Position numbers and translations under genes: made by a program
In this document: one piece after another, positions 21,837-32,445 of the stretch
How the letters are laid out: each line of letters opens with the position of its first letter
Position numbering within the stretch: position 1 is the stretch's first letter
The notes under the pieces: generated by a model
The model's database searches: none
Told to the model about the DNA's origin: nothing
What the model saw: the letters and a program-made list of their open reading frames with translations, nothing else
Source: Mycogone perniciosa
Taxonomy: Eukaryota; Ascomycota; Sordariomycetes; Hypocreales; Hypocreaceae
Assembly (NCBI GenBank): GCA_025331125.1
Contig: JAOALB010000012.1
Coordinates: forward strand, 44,482-108,481
Length of the DNA stretch: 64,000 bases
Direction of reading: 5' to 3'

Positions 21837-24732
21837 GATGGCGGACTTTTGCTGTGGTGGTCGAGGAATTGTGTTAGGTAGGAATCGTGAGGGTGATTAG
21901 GCCGACTTGGGAGAGTGGACGGCGTGAGAGAGATCAGGCGGAGAGAGTCGGCGGCACAGGAGGGGTAAATATAGTCGTATGGCGAGGTCTTGCTGATCCA
22001 GGCAGTGTAAGGACGCCTCAGCGGTTACGATATGCCACACAAAGACAGTGGAGACGTGAGTCAGAAGTGAGAAGAATGGAGGTGTGAATCGTGAAGTCGG
22101 AGAGGTCGGACAGCTGACTTATAGCCAGAGAGATCGGCCGAGACAGGCAGAGGGCATGGGAGAAGAGGACAATTTGTTGGTCGAGAGTCAAGGATCACGA
22201 TTCAGAAGTAGATGGACAACTGTCTGACACTCTTAAGCCTTGATGAGACAGCAAAGGGCAAAGTCAAGCATCCGTGAGAACGAAGATCAGATAGCAGGAG
22301 ACCGTGAACGAGAGGGAAGGGTCTGCCTTTATAAACAGGCTGCCATGCAGGCTAGGCCCAGGCCTGGCTTACATACATACGTATGGAGAGGACCAGAGTT
22401 AGTGAGGGCGGCAAATATGCAAGGATCCATCCGTCCAGGAACAGCCCAGCAGACCGGCAGCGCTATGGCACGGCAGCCGTATGATGCATGATGGCATTGG
22501 AGAGCTTGGGCTCTTCCTGGCTGAATCTGGCATCCCAATGGGCCACAAATGTCTGAGACGAGAGTTTCTTGGGCCCATGGTTGCCTGGAGCTAATTCTCG
22601 TTTCGTTGGATCTGGGCACAGAGATGGGGGGCGCGACGAGGGGCTGCAGCGCGTAAAGTGGTGGGCTTCCCCCGCTAACAGGCTGACAGGGATCATTGAT
22701 AGCGAGGAATCCCGCCAAAGCCAGTGCATGCCGCCCCTGTAAGCCACCGAGTCGGATGCAGCTAGAAACGAAGCTGACAATGGATACTCGTAGTCGTCCA
22801 TTTGTTTCTTCAGCGCATTGAGAAAAGAGAAAATTGAGAAAAGACGGAACGATTCTTGATTGATTGATCGTGTTCACGACACAATTGCTCGCCTGTGGGT
22901 TTCTTAGGCCCTCATGTTGGCTACCCATATGCAGTCATTCCTGCAGACGCAGTGTCCACCGGACTACGCAATTCTGCTCCCTCAATTGCGCAGAGCCAAT
23001 CGTCATCAGGGCGAAAGGCGAATGGGGTTCGAGTGCATCGTCCATGGAGAGAGAACCGGAATGGGTGTGACAGACTCGTTCGAATAGGCAGGGATCTCTC
23101 TTTAGGCATGGACTGAAACCAGTGTGACTCATTCTTTTGCATGGCCCGGAGGTGGTAAATTATTTGCAGCGATGCGGAGGAGGGGTGGCATCATTCCGTA
23201 TAACAGATAATACTAGTACGAGTACTATGTTTGAGGAGCTCCATAACGACGGTTTAATTATTCCATGAACACATAAGTAGTTGATCTATGGGAGTATTTA
23301 TTCATTGTTAATTTTTTGTTTTGTGATATCAATGTTCAGGTTCTTGATAGGCAGACGGACCCTTTCTCACCATGTAACAGCACATCCCGTCTGATCAACA
23401 ATGTTTGCCCAATTATCATCGCCAAGATGTAGGAGTCATTTACTCCTCGTAATCCGGTGCGAGGCAGTGTGCGTAGCAATGAGAAAAAATATTCTTTCTC
23501 ACCGATCTTTCGCCCCTCCCTTGTGCTCGGAGTTAGCGGCGTCATTACAGAGGGGCTTCCGTCGCAGCCATCACGACGCTTTGCAACTGGAGTTTTGTGT
23601 AGTTTTCCAGCCAGAAGGGCTGTAATAACGAGGAAAATTTGTCGAATCAATAAGGCGACGATTTAGGAACCATTGAGATGCCTTCCAGCAGCCTCCATGG
23701 TCAGGCCGGGCCCTCACATCGACAACCGATGTCTTGGAGGGGATTCGGGTGAAGTCATGGGGAGACGCGACGGGGCGCGAACTTTTGGGGATGCGGCCAG
23801 CACTGTGCCACCAGGTCTCCGCCAGGTTTCCGCGAAAGCACGTGAGACCTCTTTAGGTACTCACCCACCTGAGGGCCGTGCTAACGAGCTCTGCAGCGAA
23901 GTACCAGGTACCTTTTGCTTGCGCAGGGATGACGTACGTACCCTCCGTTTCCTTCGTGCAGGCGTCGCCGTCTCTAACTGAGCAGCTGTCCCGGCTGTCT
24001 GCTCCGTATGCAATTTGTAATCGATCTGCTGTGACATCCTCAGCACAACGCTGGGTCAAACTCTAAGCAGTAGCATCGATCGATTGCGCCCCTGATATCG
24101 CCCTTCGTAGTTCTTCACTTGGAATCACTCATCGAGCACTTCGTATGGCCCATTGGTCCATTATAAGCCGAGCACTCCGTACAAGTACCGACTCGCATCG
24201 TCGTCCGTTTTCTCGATAATCCTACTAATCTCGCCACTAGCACGGAACCTTGACGGGTAAACCCCGTTTCATCCCCGGCTAAGTCAAAGCATCGCCGTTC
24301 CTAGTCGCTACACAGGCCAATTGAGCACCATATCACCCCGTAAATGCAAAAAGATTGGACTGAAATGGTTCCCGATGCTCGAGAACACCAGCAATCATCA
24401 TCTCCCTACTCGAGTTTCGAGTTTCAAGCCCGTGGTAGGACGCCGCAGCATCAGTGTCATTCGTCCGGATTAACCGTTGATCCGTATTCCGGCCCGCCCA
24501 CGTGTCGAAATCGCACGCACGGGCCTCCCTCCTCCACGTCCTCCCCCCAACCTCTTCTCCCTCTACCACGGACGTACATCCGTATCCCATCTCCCACTAC
24601 CAATTTTCCCATTGATTGACCTCTGTACTTAACAGCATCCATCCACGCCAAGTCGCCAGCACAAGTCACCCCCTATTATTCCGTGCCTATAGCGATCGCG
24701 ACCCACCGCCCTCGTCCAGTATTACCATTACC
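21837..24732. other. 2.9-kb gene-free spacer between divergent halves of the SANT-like cluster
   Basis: No supported gene. Frames such as 22329-22928 (-) and 22463-22801 (-) show no domain or credible splicing. It must hold the promoters of genes F (-) and G (+). A 14-base palindrome TAGTACGAGTACTA lies at 23214-23227. Further motif copies are at 24139-24146 and 24173-24182. The last 200 bases before gene G are C-rich leader-like. Confidence 0.55.
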
Positions 24733-25893
24733 ATGAACAAGAATTGGAATGATCGAGCAGACAAAGATCTGTTCTTTACCATTTTATCTGTGAAAAACAT
24801 TGGCGTCATCAGTGGCGCAGAATGGACCACTATTGGTAACCATATGCGAACTCTTGGTTATGGCTTCACCAATGAGGGATGCCGGTATGTTGTAGATCTG
24901 CTATCATCTCATCATCTTATTTCAATATCAATTGGGACGACATGGTGTCTTGGGATCAATTGTATTCGATCCGTCCCAAAAAAGGCTCTGTCTCGCCCGT
25001 TTAGCACGCAATACTACAACACCTTTTCCCCAGGAGTAGCTTTATATACAAGCTCACTAGCTTCGCTTCACCTTATAAACCATCCATTGTCACATCCCAC
25101 CTCTTACATGCCCAACCAGCCCATCGACCCTTATGTCCAACTTCTTGTTATGTATACCGGACCTGGCTGACGCCTTCTCAGTCAACATTTTCAAGGCCTG
25201 AGAAGAGCCCAGAATAAGGCGGAGTCAAATGGAATCCCCTCCGAGCACGCCAGACGGACAGATCCTACTATGAATCCCATTACGAGGCGACCTGGACCTG
25301 GACGGGGTCGACCCCGTAAGCAATCTTCTCAAGCCGCTGATGCTGCTGCTGTTCCTGGGGATGTGCCCAATGATGTGCCCGGTTCAATGCCAGGTCCAAT
25401 ACCTAGCCAAGTTGCTGGTCCAATGCCTGGTCAGGTCCCTGGAATCGTCCCTGGAATCGTCCCTGGAATAGTTCCGCCTGGAGTACCTAACCAGCCTCAC
25501 CAAGCTCTTCAACAACTTCAACAGCAACAAGCTCAGCCTCAGCCCCAAGTTGGAATCATTGATGAAGATGTCATTCCCACACAAACACCGAATCATATTT
25601 CTTCTTCGCACCTGGGCAGCTCAGAACCTGAATCTGCTACCCCACAGGAGCAACTGCATTTGGAGCATGTACCGGCCGGTGAGGACGACGCAGATGAGCA
25701 TCCTGCTAAGCGCCAAAGACTAGACACCCAAGAGCTTGCACAAGATTCCACTCTTGACGACGAAGCCGTTCTAGCCCTAGCCGCTCATAATGGTGCTGAT
25801 ACTACAGACCCGTATCCTTCTGAGTAAGTCCATAAATCTTTGTGCATCTAACCAAAGCTTACCATAAACAGCTACAATTACGGCGAAGCATAG
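24733..25893 (+). CDS. SANT-like protein with AT-hook and Pro/Gln-rich repeats (cluster gene G)
   Basis: Exons 24733-24884, 25182-25823 and 25872-25893 give 271 residues. The module is NWNDRADKDLFFTILSVKN, SGAEWTTIGNHMRTLGYGFT, NEGCR|QHFQGLRRAQNKAESNG; the phase-2 intron lies directly before QH as in genes J and K. Next comes a good AT-hook, PGRGRPRKQSS (near residues 88-98), then a Pro/Gly/Val repeat (PGIVPGIVPGIVPPGVP) coded by three 12-base DNA repeats at about 25434-25470. A Gln-rich stretch and an acidic region with a basic PAKRQRL patch complete it. The protein ends DYNYGEA. Intron 1 is 297 bases, long for this window. Minor-groove AT binding is implied by the hook; the rest is inference. 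Confidence 0.75.
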
Positions 25894-26448
25894 GAAGTCC
25901 CGGGTACAAATACCGCTTTAATCATGGACGCAATTCTCTTTGGTTAATCAAAACAAAAAAAGTCCTTTGGAGTGGGGGATTGGGCTGGAGTATTGAGCGG
26001 CGTCAATTGTTCGTTTACATGCGGTGTAGTTTTGGGGGTGACTGGCGGTTTATTATGCTTGACAGCGTTGGCTTATTGATACAAGGAAAATGGGACCAAT
26101 GTTTGTATTTATGGAGTTACGTCCTGGAGTTCCAAGAGTATGGGTGTCGACTTTTCCGTCCTGGAAAAGAGGAGTCTAGGTTCTGAGAAATTGGTGGCAG
26201 GGGACATGAGACTATTTATGGGTGCGAGGCGGCTGTATGCTTTGAGTTACCAATAATCTACCAAGTGTTGGACACTGACAAACTCGAAGTACTAATTCAG
26301 TCCATTTCCGTCATGCCTTGGCCTCTCCCTGTTTTCCTCTTTCTTCTTCATCAACATCAAACTGGCAAACAACATCCGCTGTTTGCAACCACAAATGCCA
26401 TCAGCTTAACTTGTCAAGACCAAACGTCAATCATTCTTGAATTTCGCC
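25894..26448. other. Intergenic region between cluster genes G and H
   Basis: No gene is supported. It includes the G 3' flank and a pyrimidine-rich leader (26310-26350) before H. Confidence 0.5.
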
Positions 26449-26815
26449 ATGCCTCCAAAGGGTCCTACGCACTGGGAGAAACCAGAGTTCCTCAGGGAAC
26501 TTGTTCTTGCGTTCTACCAGGTCGCTCACCAAGCGAATGGCTTCAACCCGCAGGTAAACACTGCTGTTGCCGAGTATCTCACTGCTCAAGGTCATGAAGT
26601 CACTTGGGAGGCAATCCGGTATGTGGCATATTTTCTTACATTTTTCATTGGGTTTTCTAGTTTTCTTCATGCCTGCACACTCCTGTTCGAATTCTCTATC
26701 ACAAGGGGCTCTGTTTCAAGGTTTGCAGCTGGTTCTATTCACTGCAAAATCGTCCGCATATTTCAGAAATACAGTTTTGCGTAGCTCTAGGCGAGATCGG
26801 AGAGTGGCATACTAA
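26449..26815 (+). CDS. Truncated or degenerate SANT-like gene (cluster gene H)
   Basis: Exon 26449-26618 encodes WEKPEFLRELVLAFYQVAHQ, FNPQVNTAVAEYLTAQGHEV and TWEAIR, then a GTATGT donor in phase 2 at exactly the place used in genes G, I, J and K. No downstream exon starts with the expected QH. The best local continuation is acceptor TTTCAG at 26766, giving a short basic end (NTVLRSSRRDRRVAY, stop 26815; 72 residues). That end is weakly like the LRKHRD segment of gene J. It could be a real mini-protein, a decaying paralogue, or an alternative first exon for a downstream gene. Confidence 0.45.
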
Positions 26816-26984
26816 ACCCCTCCTGAGTCAACGGAGATGCTCACTTTCCCTTCTTCTTGCTTTCCAGCTCTTCTCCCTGATCTCCCAACTTCATACTCCC
26901 CATTTCTGCATATCCATTCTACAGCCCCAACATACGCACCCCCTTTCATCTGCTCAGGACTTTCGAATTTGGCCATTTGAAACC

Positions 26985-27139
26985 ATGGTTAGCCGTCAGT
27001 TGATGAAATGGGACCCCAAGGTCCACGAGGATATCCTCGTTGCCTTGTTTCAGCATCTCACGCTCTCGAATGAGTCCTGGGCCAAAGTCATGGCAGATTT
27101 AAAGGAAATGGGCTACACCTTCACCGAGAGCGCACTTCG
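26985..27139 (+). pseudogene. Orphan SANT-like first exon (cluster gene I)
   Basis: ATG 26985 opens 51 codons plus 2 bases, exactly the length of gene J exon 1. It encodes KWDPKVHEDILVALFQHLTL, ESWAKVMADLKEMGYTFTES and ALR, then a GTATGG donor in phase 2. No local exon restores the QHxxxLR helix: reading through stops at 27176, and the nearest acceptor (TTTCAG, 27169) leads into unrelated sequence. The coding quality of the exon (intact helix pattern, pyrimidine-rich leader upstream) suggests it is not simply random. It may be a truncated paralogue or may splice to the second exon of gene J at 27664. Confidence 0.5.
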
Positions 27140-27435
27140 GTATGGCTTGATTCTCACTTTAATTTCAGTCTTTTGAATTCCAATCCATTATGCACCTCCA
27201 TTTGGTTTTCGCTCTCGGCCTTGTGCCCTAGTTGATATAACCCCCACTCGCTTTTTGTTTATACTCGCTCACTCTTGTCTGCTTCACTTCACCTTTTCGC
27301 CAGCAAGCACTTCCATCTCCCGCCACATTTTTAGAACTCTGTTTAACTTTCCATCTATCTTCTCTCTCCTTTCATCTCTACTTTGGTCCCAACTTCTTAT
27401 CCCATCACCAACACTTGCCATTTCTCATCATTATC

Positions 27436-28040
27436 ATGGCTACCAAACCTAGTCGAGGATGGGATGCCACCTCCCATGAAGCACTTCTGTTGTGCGTCTT
27501 AGATGAGATCAAGACGACCAAAGTGCTATTGACGGCTGTCACCGAGAGAATGAAAGCTCAGGGCTATACCTACTCCTATGACGCCATCAAGTACCATCGA
27601 TATATCTCCTACCATTCATCCACATGCTTGTTAGCGAACAGTTGCTGATTCTATCTTCTGTAGTCAACACGTCCAAAAACTCCGCAAGCACCGTGATGCC
27701 TCCGGCATCCAGAACGCAGCGGGTGCGGGTACCGGCACCACTGCTGCACCCAAGACAGTCACTCCTCGCAAGACGGCGGCCACTCCTCGCAAGAGACGTA
27801 CCCCAGCCAAGAAGGAGAACACCGAGGATGAGGAAGATGAAGTCTTTAACCTAAAGAAGGAGGAGTACGATGGCGAAGAGGACGAAGAAACTCCTGTCAA
27901 GCGCCCAAACAAACGGGCCAAGAAGGCTACTCCTGCCAAGTAAGTCCCTCCAATGTCGATCGATCATAAATACCGTCGTACTAATACTGTGCTACCACAG
28001 GCTTGATGAGGATGACGAGGCTGGCATGACTAGCGTCTAA
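27436..28040 (+). CDS. Small SANT-like protein with histone-H1-like tail (cluster gene J)
   Basis: Exons 27436-27590, 27664-27939 and 28001-28040 give 156 residues. The module is GWDATSHEALLLCVLDEIK, VLLTAVTERMKAQGYTYS, YDAIN|QHVQKLRKHRDASG. The first intron is phase 2, directly before QHVQKLRK, a segment that also matches QHVNRLRKE in gene A and so links the two halves of the cluster. The tail is rich in TPRKTAATPRKRRTPAKKE repeats, resembling histone H1 or AT-hook-like linkers, followed by Glu-rich DEEDEV and a second basic block KRPNKRAKKATPAK. It ends LDEDDEAGMTSV. Nuclear localisation and DNA binding are inferred from composition. Confidence 0.82.
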
Positions 28041-29401
28041 GTCAAATCCTAGATACCCCCGATCGTTGTTTGATGGCAATACCGTTTCCTCTGTCCAGAT
28101 TGGACAACGGCATACATAGGACTACCTAGGGGCCAATGGTTACACCGAGGGTCGAACGATCGAGGGTCGAACAGTTGATTTTGCGAGACCTAGGATAGTT
28201 TCACGATTCTTGCTTTCTCGCGGACTTAGGGTGGTAGCTGGTGCACTTATAGGACTTAGCAGTAAACAAACAGAAGACTCTATGTTTCTTCATTTCGTGC
28301 GCCTGACTTTATTCAATAATGCGTTTGCCATCTTATTCTATTCGAGATAGCCAACAATAGCGAGCCAGCGTAAAAAGCAGCAGGCATATCGTCCCCCCAA
28401 CAGCAAGCGGGGTTTCCTATTGTTTCAAATCAACCTACGAACTATCTTTTGTAGTAATTTTCCATGAAAGAATTGTTTCTTAAATATGAAAGAGCTGTAA
28501 TATTCTCTCCTAATGTGTTTGGGGTCATCATGACTTATTTAGAGCCGAGATAATGAATTCTTGTAGCCAGACACAAAAGAGGTCATAGGCTTCATAGGTA
28601 ACAATGACTGCTCTTTATACAACTTTTGATTTCAGAATTGGAATTATGTTTTGATGATCGTACGTCGTGCTTTTTGCATCGTTTCGCCGAGTGTTGTAAA
28701 CACTCACACAATCCTAGCGAGACTAACTGGATCCCCCCTCTTTCACTGGCTGTAGGTCCGCCCTCTATGTAACTTGCAATCTCAGTTACCAAGGAACTAG
28801 AAAGCTTTCGTGGATATGGCATATATTTAGTGGATTCAATCCTCTCCATTATATGAATAGTTTCTGCCTATACTATATATAGTGATCTAGAGCAAACTCA
28901 AGTTCGATAAGTCAGGGGGGTAACATTGGATATTTAGAATATTTGATAGATTCCCATAGACAAGAAACACAAAATTAGGTTTGTTGGAAAACCGGATGAA
29001 GTATCTTGAGCCTATTAGAATAGAGTCTCACCCTTAGTAGCCAGATGCTGTCACCCGGTGTATTGAATATTGGAGCAGGTTGAGTGCCAGCATAAACTGA
29101 GCAGCACTCACGTGCTCAAAACAAAACAACCATTCTCTCCCATAGAAATAATACCCGAGAAAATGGAATTCTTCTTTCGACTGATCTGAGTTCTCTCTGA
29201 CACCGCCCTCTCCTAACTACTTAAACTCATCTTTTCACCTGCACTACTTGAACTTCTACTTAACAACTTCCACCCCTTAACTTCACACTTCCACTTTACC
29301 TTGTCTCGTTCAACAACCACCAAGCTCTTCTCTGCTTCTACTCTCAACAACTTGAGTCCTACTCTTCCTTCTCTGAAGAACATCCTGTCGATATCTCAAC
29401 C
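28041..29401. other. AT-rich intergenic region between cluster genes J and K
   Basis: No gene is supported. 28440-28580 and 28840-29010 are AT-rich. The last 250 bases (29150-29400) are C/T-rich with CACTTCCAC-like runs, typical of a 5' leader for gene K. Confidence 0.55.
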
Positions 29402-30112
29402 ATGCCTCCTCAGGACAAGAAGTGGGATTCCAGCGCTGAGCGCGATCTCTGCATCTCCATCATCCAAGCGAGCCAGGATGAAGGCCGCGTGCGCTACAAC
29501 TGGCCCAGAGTTCATACCATCATGACTGAGCTCGGCTATTCCTTCACCAAGGACGCCATGTCGTAAGTGCCCTTTCGTCTCAACTTGCCAAATCCTCTAT
29601 TGCCCTTCTCCGCCGTTATTCTAAACGAGTTTTCATATACGATGCTAACAAAAGTGTGTACAGCCAGCATCTCACCAAGACCATCATGAAGGACTTCAAA
29701 GCCCGCAACGGCCTGGTCACCACCCCGAAGAAAGCCGCCTCAGCTTCAAAGACCACCACCCCAGCTTCCAAGAAGCGCTCCAGGGCCAAGGCCAAGACCA
29801 CCGAGATCGTCAACGACGACGAAGTCGACGACGAGATGGAAGATGCTACTCCGTCGAAGAAACCCAAGACCGACCCGGACGCTCAAGTCAAGAAGGAGGA
29901 GGAGCGCGAACAAAGGTAAGTACTAACTATATATATCTTTCCCACTATTTCTCTACTCTATATCCTTCCCCTCTAGAGTTCCAGTTGTTATATATTAACG
30001 ATTTCTCTTTTCTCTTAGTGCTCCTATTGTCGACAATGAGGTTGACTTTCAGCGTTGGCTCAACGACGACATCACCGCTCAAGCTCTGGGTGATGAAAGC
30101 CTTCCCGTCTAG
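29402..30112 (+). CDS. Small SANT-like protein with basic-acidic tail (cluster gene K)
   Basis: Exons 29402-29562, 29664-29915 and 30019-30112 give 168 residues. The module is KKWDSSAERDLCISIIQASQ, YNWPRVHTIMTELGYSFT, KDAMS|QHLTKTIMKDFKARNG, with the phase-2 intron before QH shared with G and J. The W-x-x-V, GYSFT and QH positions are diagnostic for the plus-strand subfamily. The tail has TPKKAASASKTTTPASKKRS and acidic NDDEVDDEMEDATPSKKPK, then KKEEEREQR. The last exon adds VDNEVDFQRWLNDDITAQAL, a short conserved-looking acidic/aromatic end not seen in J. It is the distal plus-strand member, next to ufd1. Confidence 0.85.
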
Positions 30113-30684
30113 GCTAGGAATACCCCCCCTCAGAACTAGATCCCTAGTTTTGCTTACCTAGGATTAATGTGGCCAGGGTTATTGAATAGGGGATTTCTAG
30201 TGATTTTGCAATATCTTGCAAGGGAAAGGATACTGCCTCGAGAAAGGGGCTAGGATACAATACCCTAACATCAAAGTGGGAGAAGGATATAAAGTCTATT
30301 AAGCAATGGCTTATATTTAGGCTAGGAAATAACACAATTTAGGGGGCTTTACTCTCTTTTCTTCTATACCGCTCGTGATGTTAGTCCTTTACTTTTTTCT
30401 TGTTTCCTAGGTAGTGAGATAGATTTGCATTCTTTTTACTTTTAATCTTGGATTAGAAGAGGAGACCCGCCCCAAATAGCTATAGTAGTAAATTGAAATA
30501 AAGAAATACTTATTGCTCCTAGGAAAACTACGCGAAAGCAATTTTCTATTGCAAGATAATCAGATTAGCCCTTATGGGATATCTAAGTATGCTGTGACTC
30601 GTTCATCAATTTCATAAATCACATTTTCTCCAACCCCCGTTCCCCAACGCCGCACTAACCAAACAAGAGAACAAAGCTTATTGC
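30113..30684. other. Intergenic: convergent 3' flanks of gene K and ufd1
   Basis: AT-rich with no supported gene. Confidence 0.55.
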
Positions 30685-31943
30685 TTATCTTGGCCGGCGG
30701 CCATCCAGCCTATGACCTTCGCCAGGCCCCTTTTTGTCCGGGGCTTTGGAATTGTCGTCCGCTTCTCCCTTCCTCTTGTTCGTAGTTGTCCCGCGAAGAC
30801 TCTGCCCTTGTCCAACAAAATGGGGCTTCTTAGCACCCTCCTTCTCCTTCTCAGCGTCTGTCTTCACCGGCTTCAACTCGTACCCAAAGAAAAGTTGGTT
30901 CGGGGCCAGACGAAGAGGCGCCGGGGCACCAGTCCGTCTCTTTAGTACCGGTATGGTTTCTGCAGGAACAGGAGTGGCAGGCTTTGGCGTTGGGTTTTTG
31001 CTTCCCTTCTTTGCTACCCTTTGACCATCACCAAGAAAGTTGGTTGGCGTGCTGGTCACGGATGGGGCAATGGAGCTGTAGTTGATGGCCTGGGCCATAG
31101 TGCCCTGTTTGTGCAGGATACCTCCAGCAGGCACGCCACCGCCTACGCTTCGCGGAGTGCTTGTGCCGCTCTTCTTCTCAGGTTCAACATAGCCGACAGG
31201 AGGGGCAAAATCGACAGACACGTCGGTCTCAATCATGCTGACACCCATTTTGTCCGTCTCAGGCTTGACGTCTAGAACAGCGATTTCGTATACCTCGTCG
31301 TTGTACTCAAAGTTAAAGACATCGCCTTTTGTGAGTGCAGCAAAGCCTCTAAAAGCCTTTTCGAGTACAGCCTTGGGATCACTAATCTCAAGGAAGTTTA
31401 CTGACTGTGGCTGCAGCTTGACCATTCTGGCAAGTTCTAGGGAGGTTGTTCTGATTTGGACCATGTCGCCGACGTCCATGCCAAGCGTCTCCATCATCTG
31501 CCAAATGTCAGGATAACCATGCCATAAACGGTATACGGACGCGAGTCAACTAACCCACTGCGGTATGTATGCTCGCCCTTCCTCAGCGATGAACTCCAAC
31601 ACACCTGCGTGTGAATGCTTGCCCTTCTCGCCGTTGATGATCTCCATCAGCAGCGGCCACTGAACATGGAGTTTAGAGACCTTGTCAAGGGCTGAGGGTG
31701 GAAGGATGATCTTGGAACCATAGTTCAGCTCTGGCCGTTCGTTTCCCGGGGCCATGATCACAGGGTAGCATCTGTAGTACTCGTCGAAACGCTGGACGAT
31801 AGGGCGTCGGCTATGGCGTGCCATGTTGTACATGTGTTGGGGATTTCCCGGATCGAAACCTCCTCCGAATCCAGACTAATTTCACGGATCAAACTGTTAG
31901 TGATGAACAGAAATACGCGTGTGGGGTTGTGGGAGCTGACCAT
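30685..31943 (-). CDS. ufd1: Ufd1, substrate-recruiting cofactor of Cdc48/p97
   Basis: Exons 31941-31943 (ATG alone), 31555-31875 and 30685-31497 give 378 residues. Ufd1 with Npl4 recruits ubiquitylated substrates to the Cdc48 ATPase, including in ER-associated degradation. The product begins MSGFGGGFDPGNPQHMYNMA, then RFDEYYRCYPVIM, YGSKIILPPSALDKVS, GVLEFIAEEGRAYIPQWMM, VKLQPQSVNFLEI and DPKAVLEKAFRGFAALTKGD: the Ufd1 N-terminal double-psi barrel, intact. The C-terminal half is the disordered Cdc48/Npl4-binding region (FFGYELKPVK, then a Lys/Gly-rich end). As in cofilin, the first coding exon is only the start codon; the introns are 65 and 57 bases. It is divergent from LIN1. Confidence 0.96.
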
Positions 31944-32445
31944 GCTGGCGGTTGGTTCTGGTAAGGCAGCGTTTAGAAGGAGATGTGGTGAGACCGTGCG
32001 TGGAGGACAGGCTGGTTGGACACAGCAGATGTCGGTTTCCAGTATGTGAGAGCTTTGCACAGAGTGCTGTTTCTGTCTCTGTAGCGCGCAAATATAGACT
32101 CTGAAGCAGTTGTGGTGGTGTTGGCAGAGCTGTGAATTAATTGAAGGTGAAGGTAAGAAAGGCGGAAGACGTGGGGTTGACAGTGGAGGCAGCTGTCGCA
32201 TGACGCAGGTACCTTTAGAGCTTCGACTGGCGCCAAAAAGTTAATCCTGGTCATGGAGCTTCGAACAGTCAACATTGCCTAGGCAACTATTCTTGAACGA
32301 GCCGCGAAATTTCGCATGGGCAAACACATTTACCACCTTATTTCATTGAATTTTACCTGCTTCTGATCGCAAGTCAGATAGTAACCAGTGACTCCTAGCA
32401 CACGACACACGGCAAACTGCACACTGCACTGAGCCTTGAAGCGAC
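31944..32445. promoter_or_regulatory. Shared divergent promoter region of ufd1 and LIN1
   Basis: 502 bases separate the two start codons, so both promoters must lie here or overlap. No gene is supported. I could not identify a specific factor site. Confidence 0.6.

Noticed and set aside
22329..22928. 199-codon minus-strand frame in the cluster spacer
   Set aside because: No domain, odd composition, no credible promoter or splice pattern; most likely chance.
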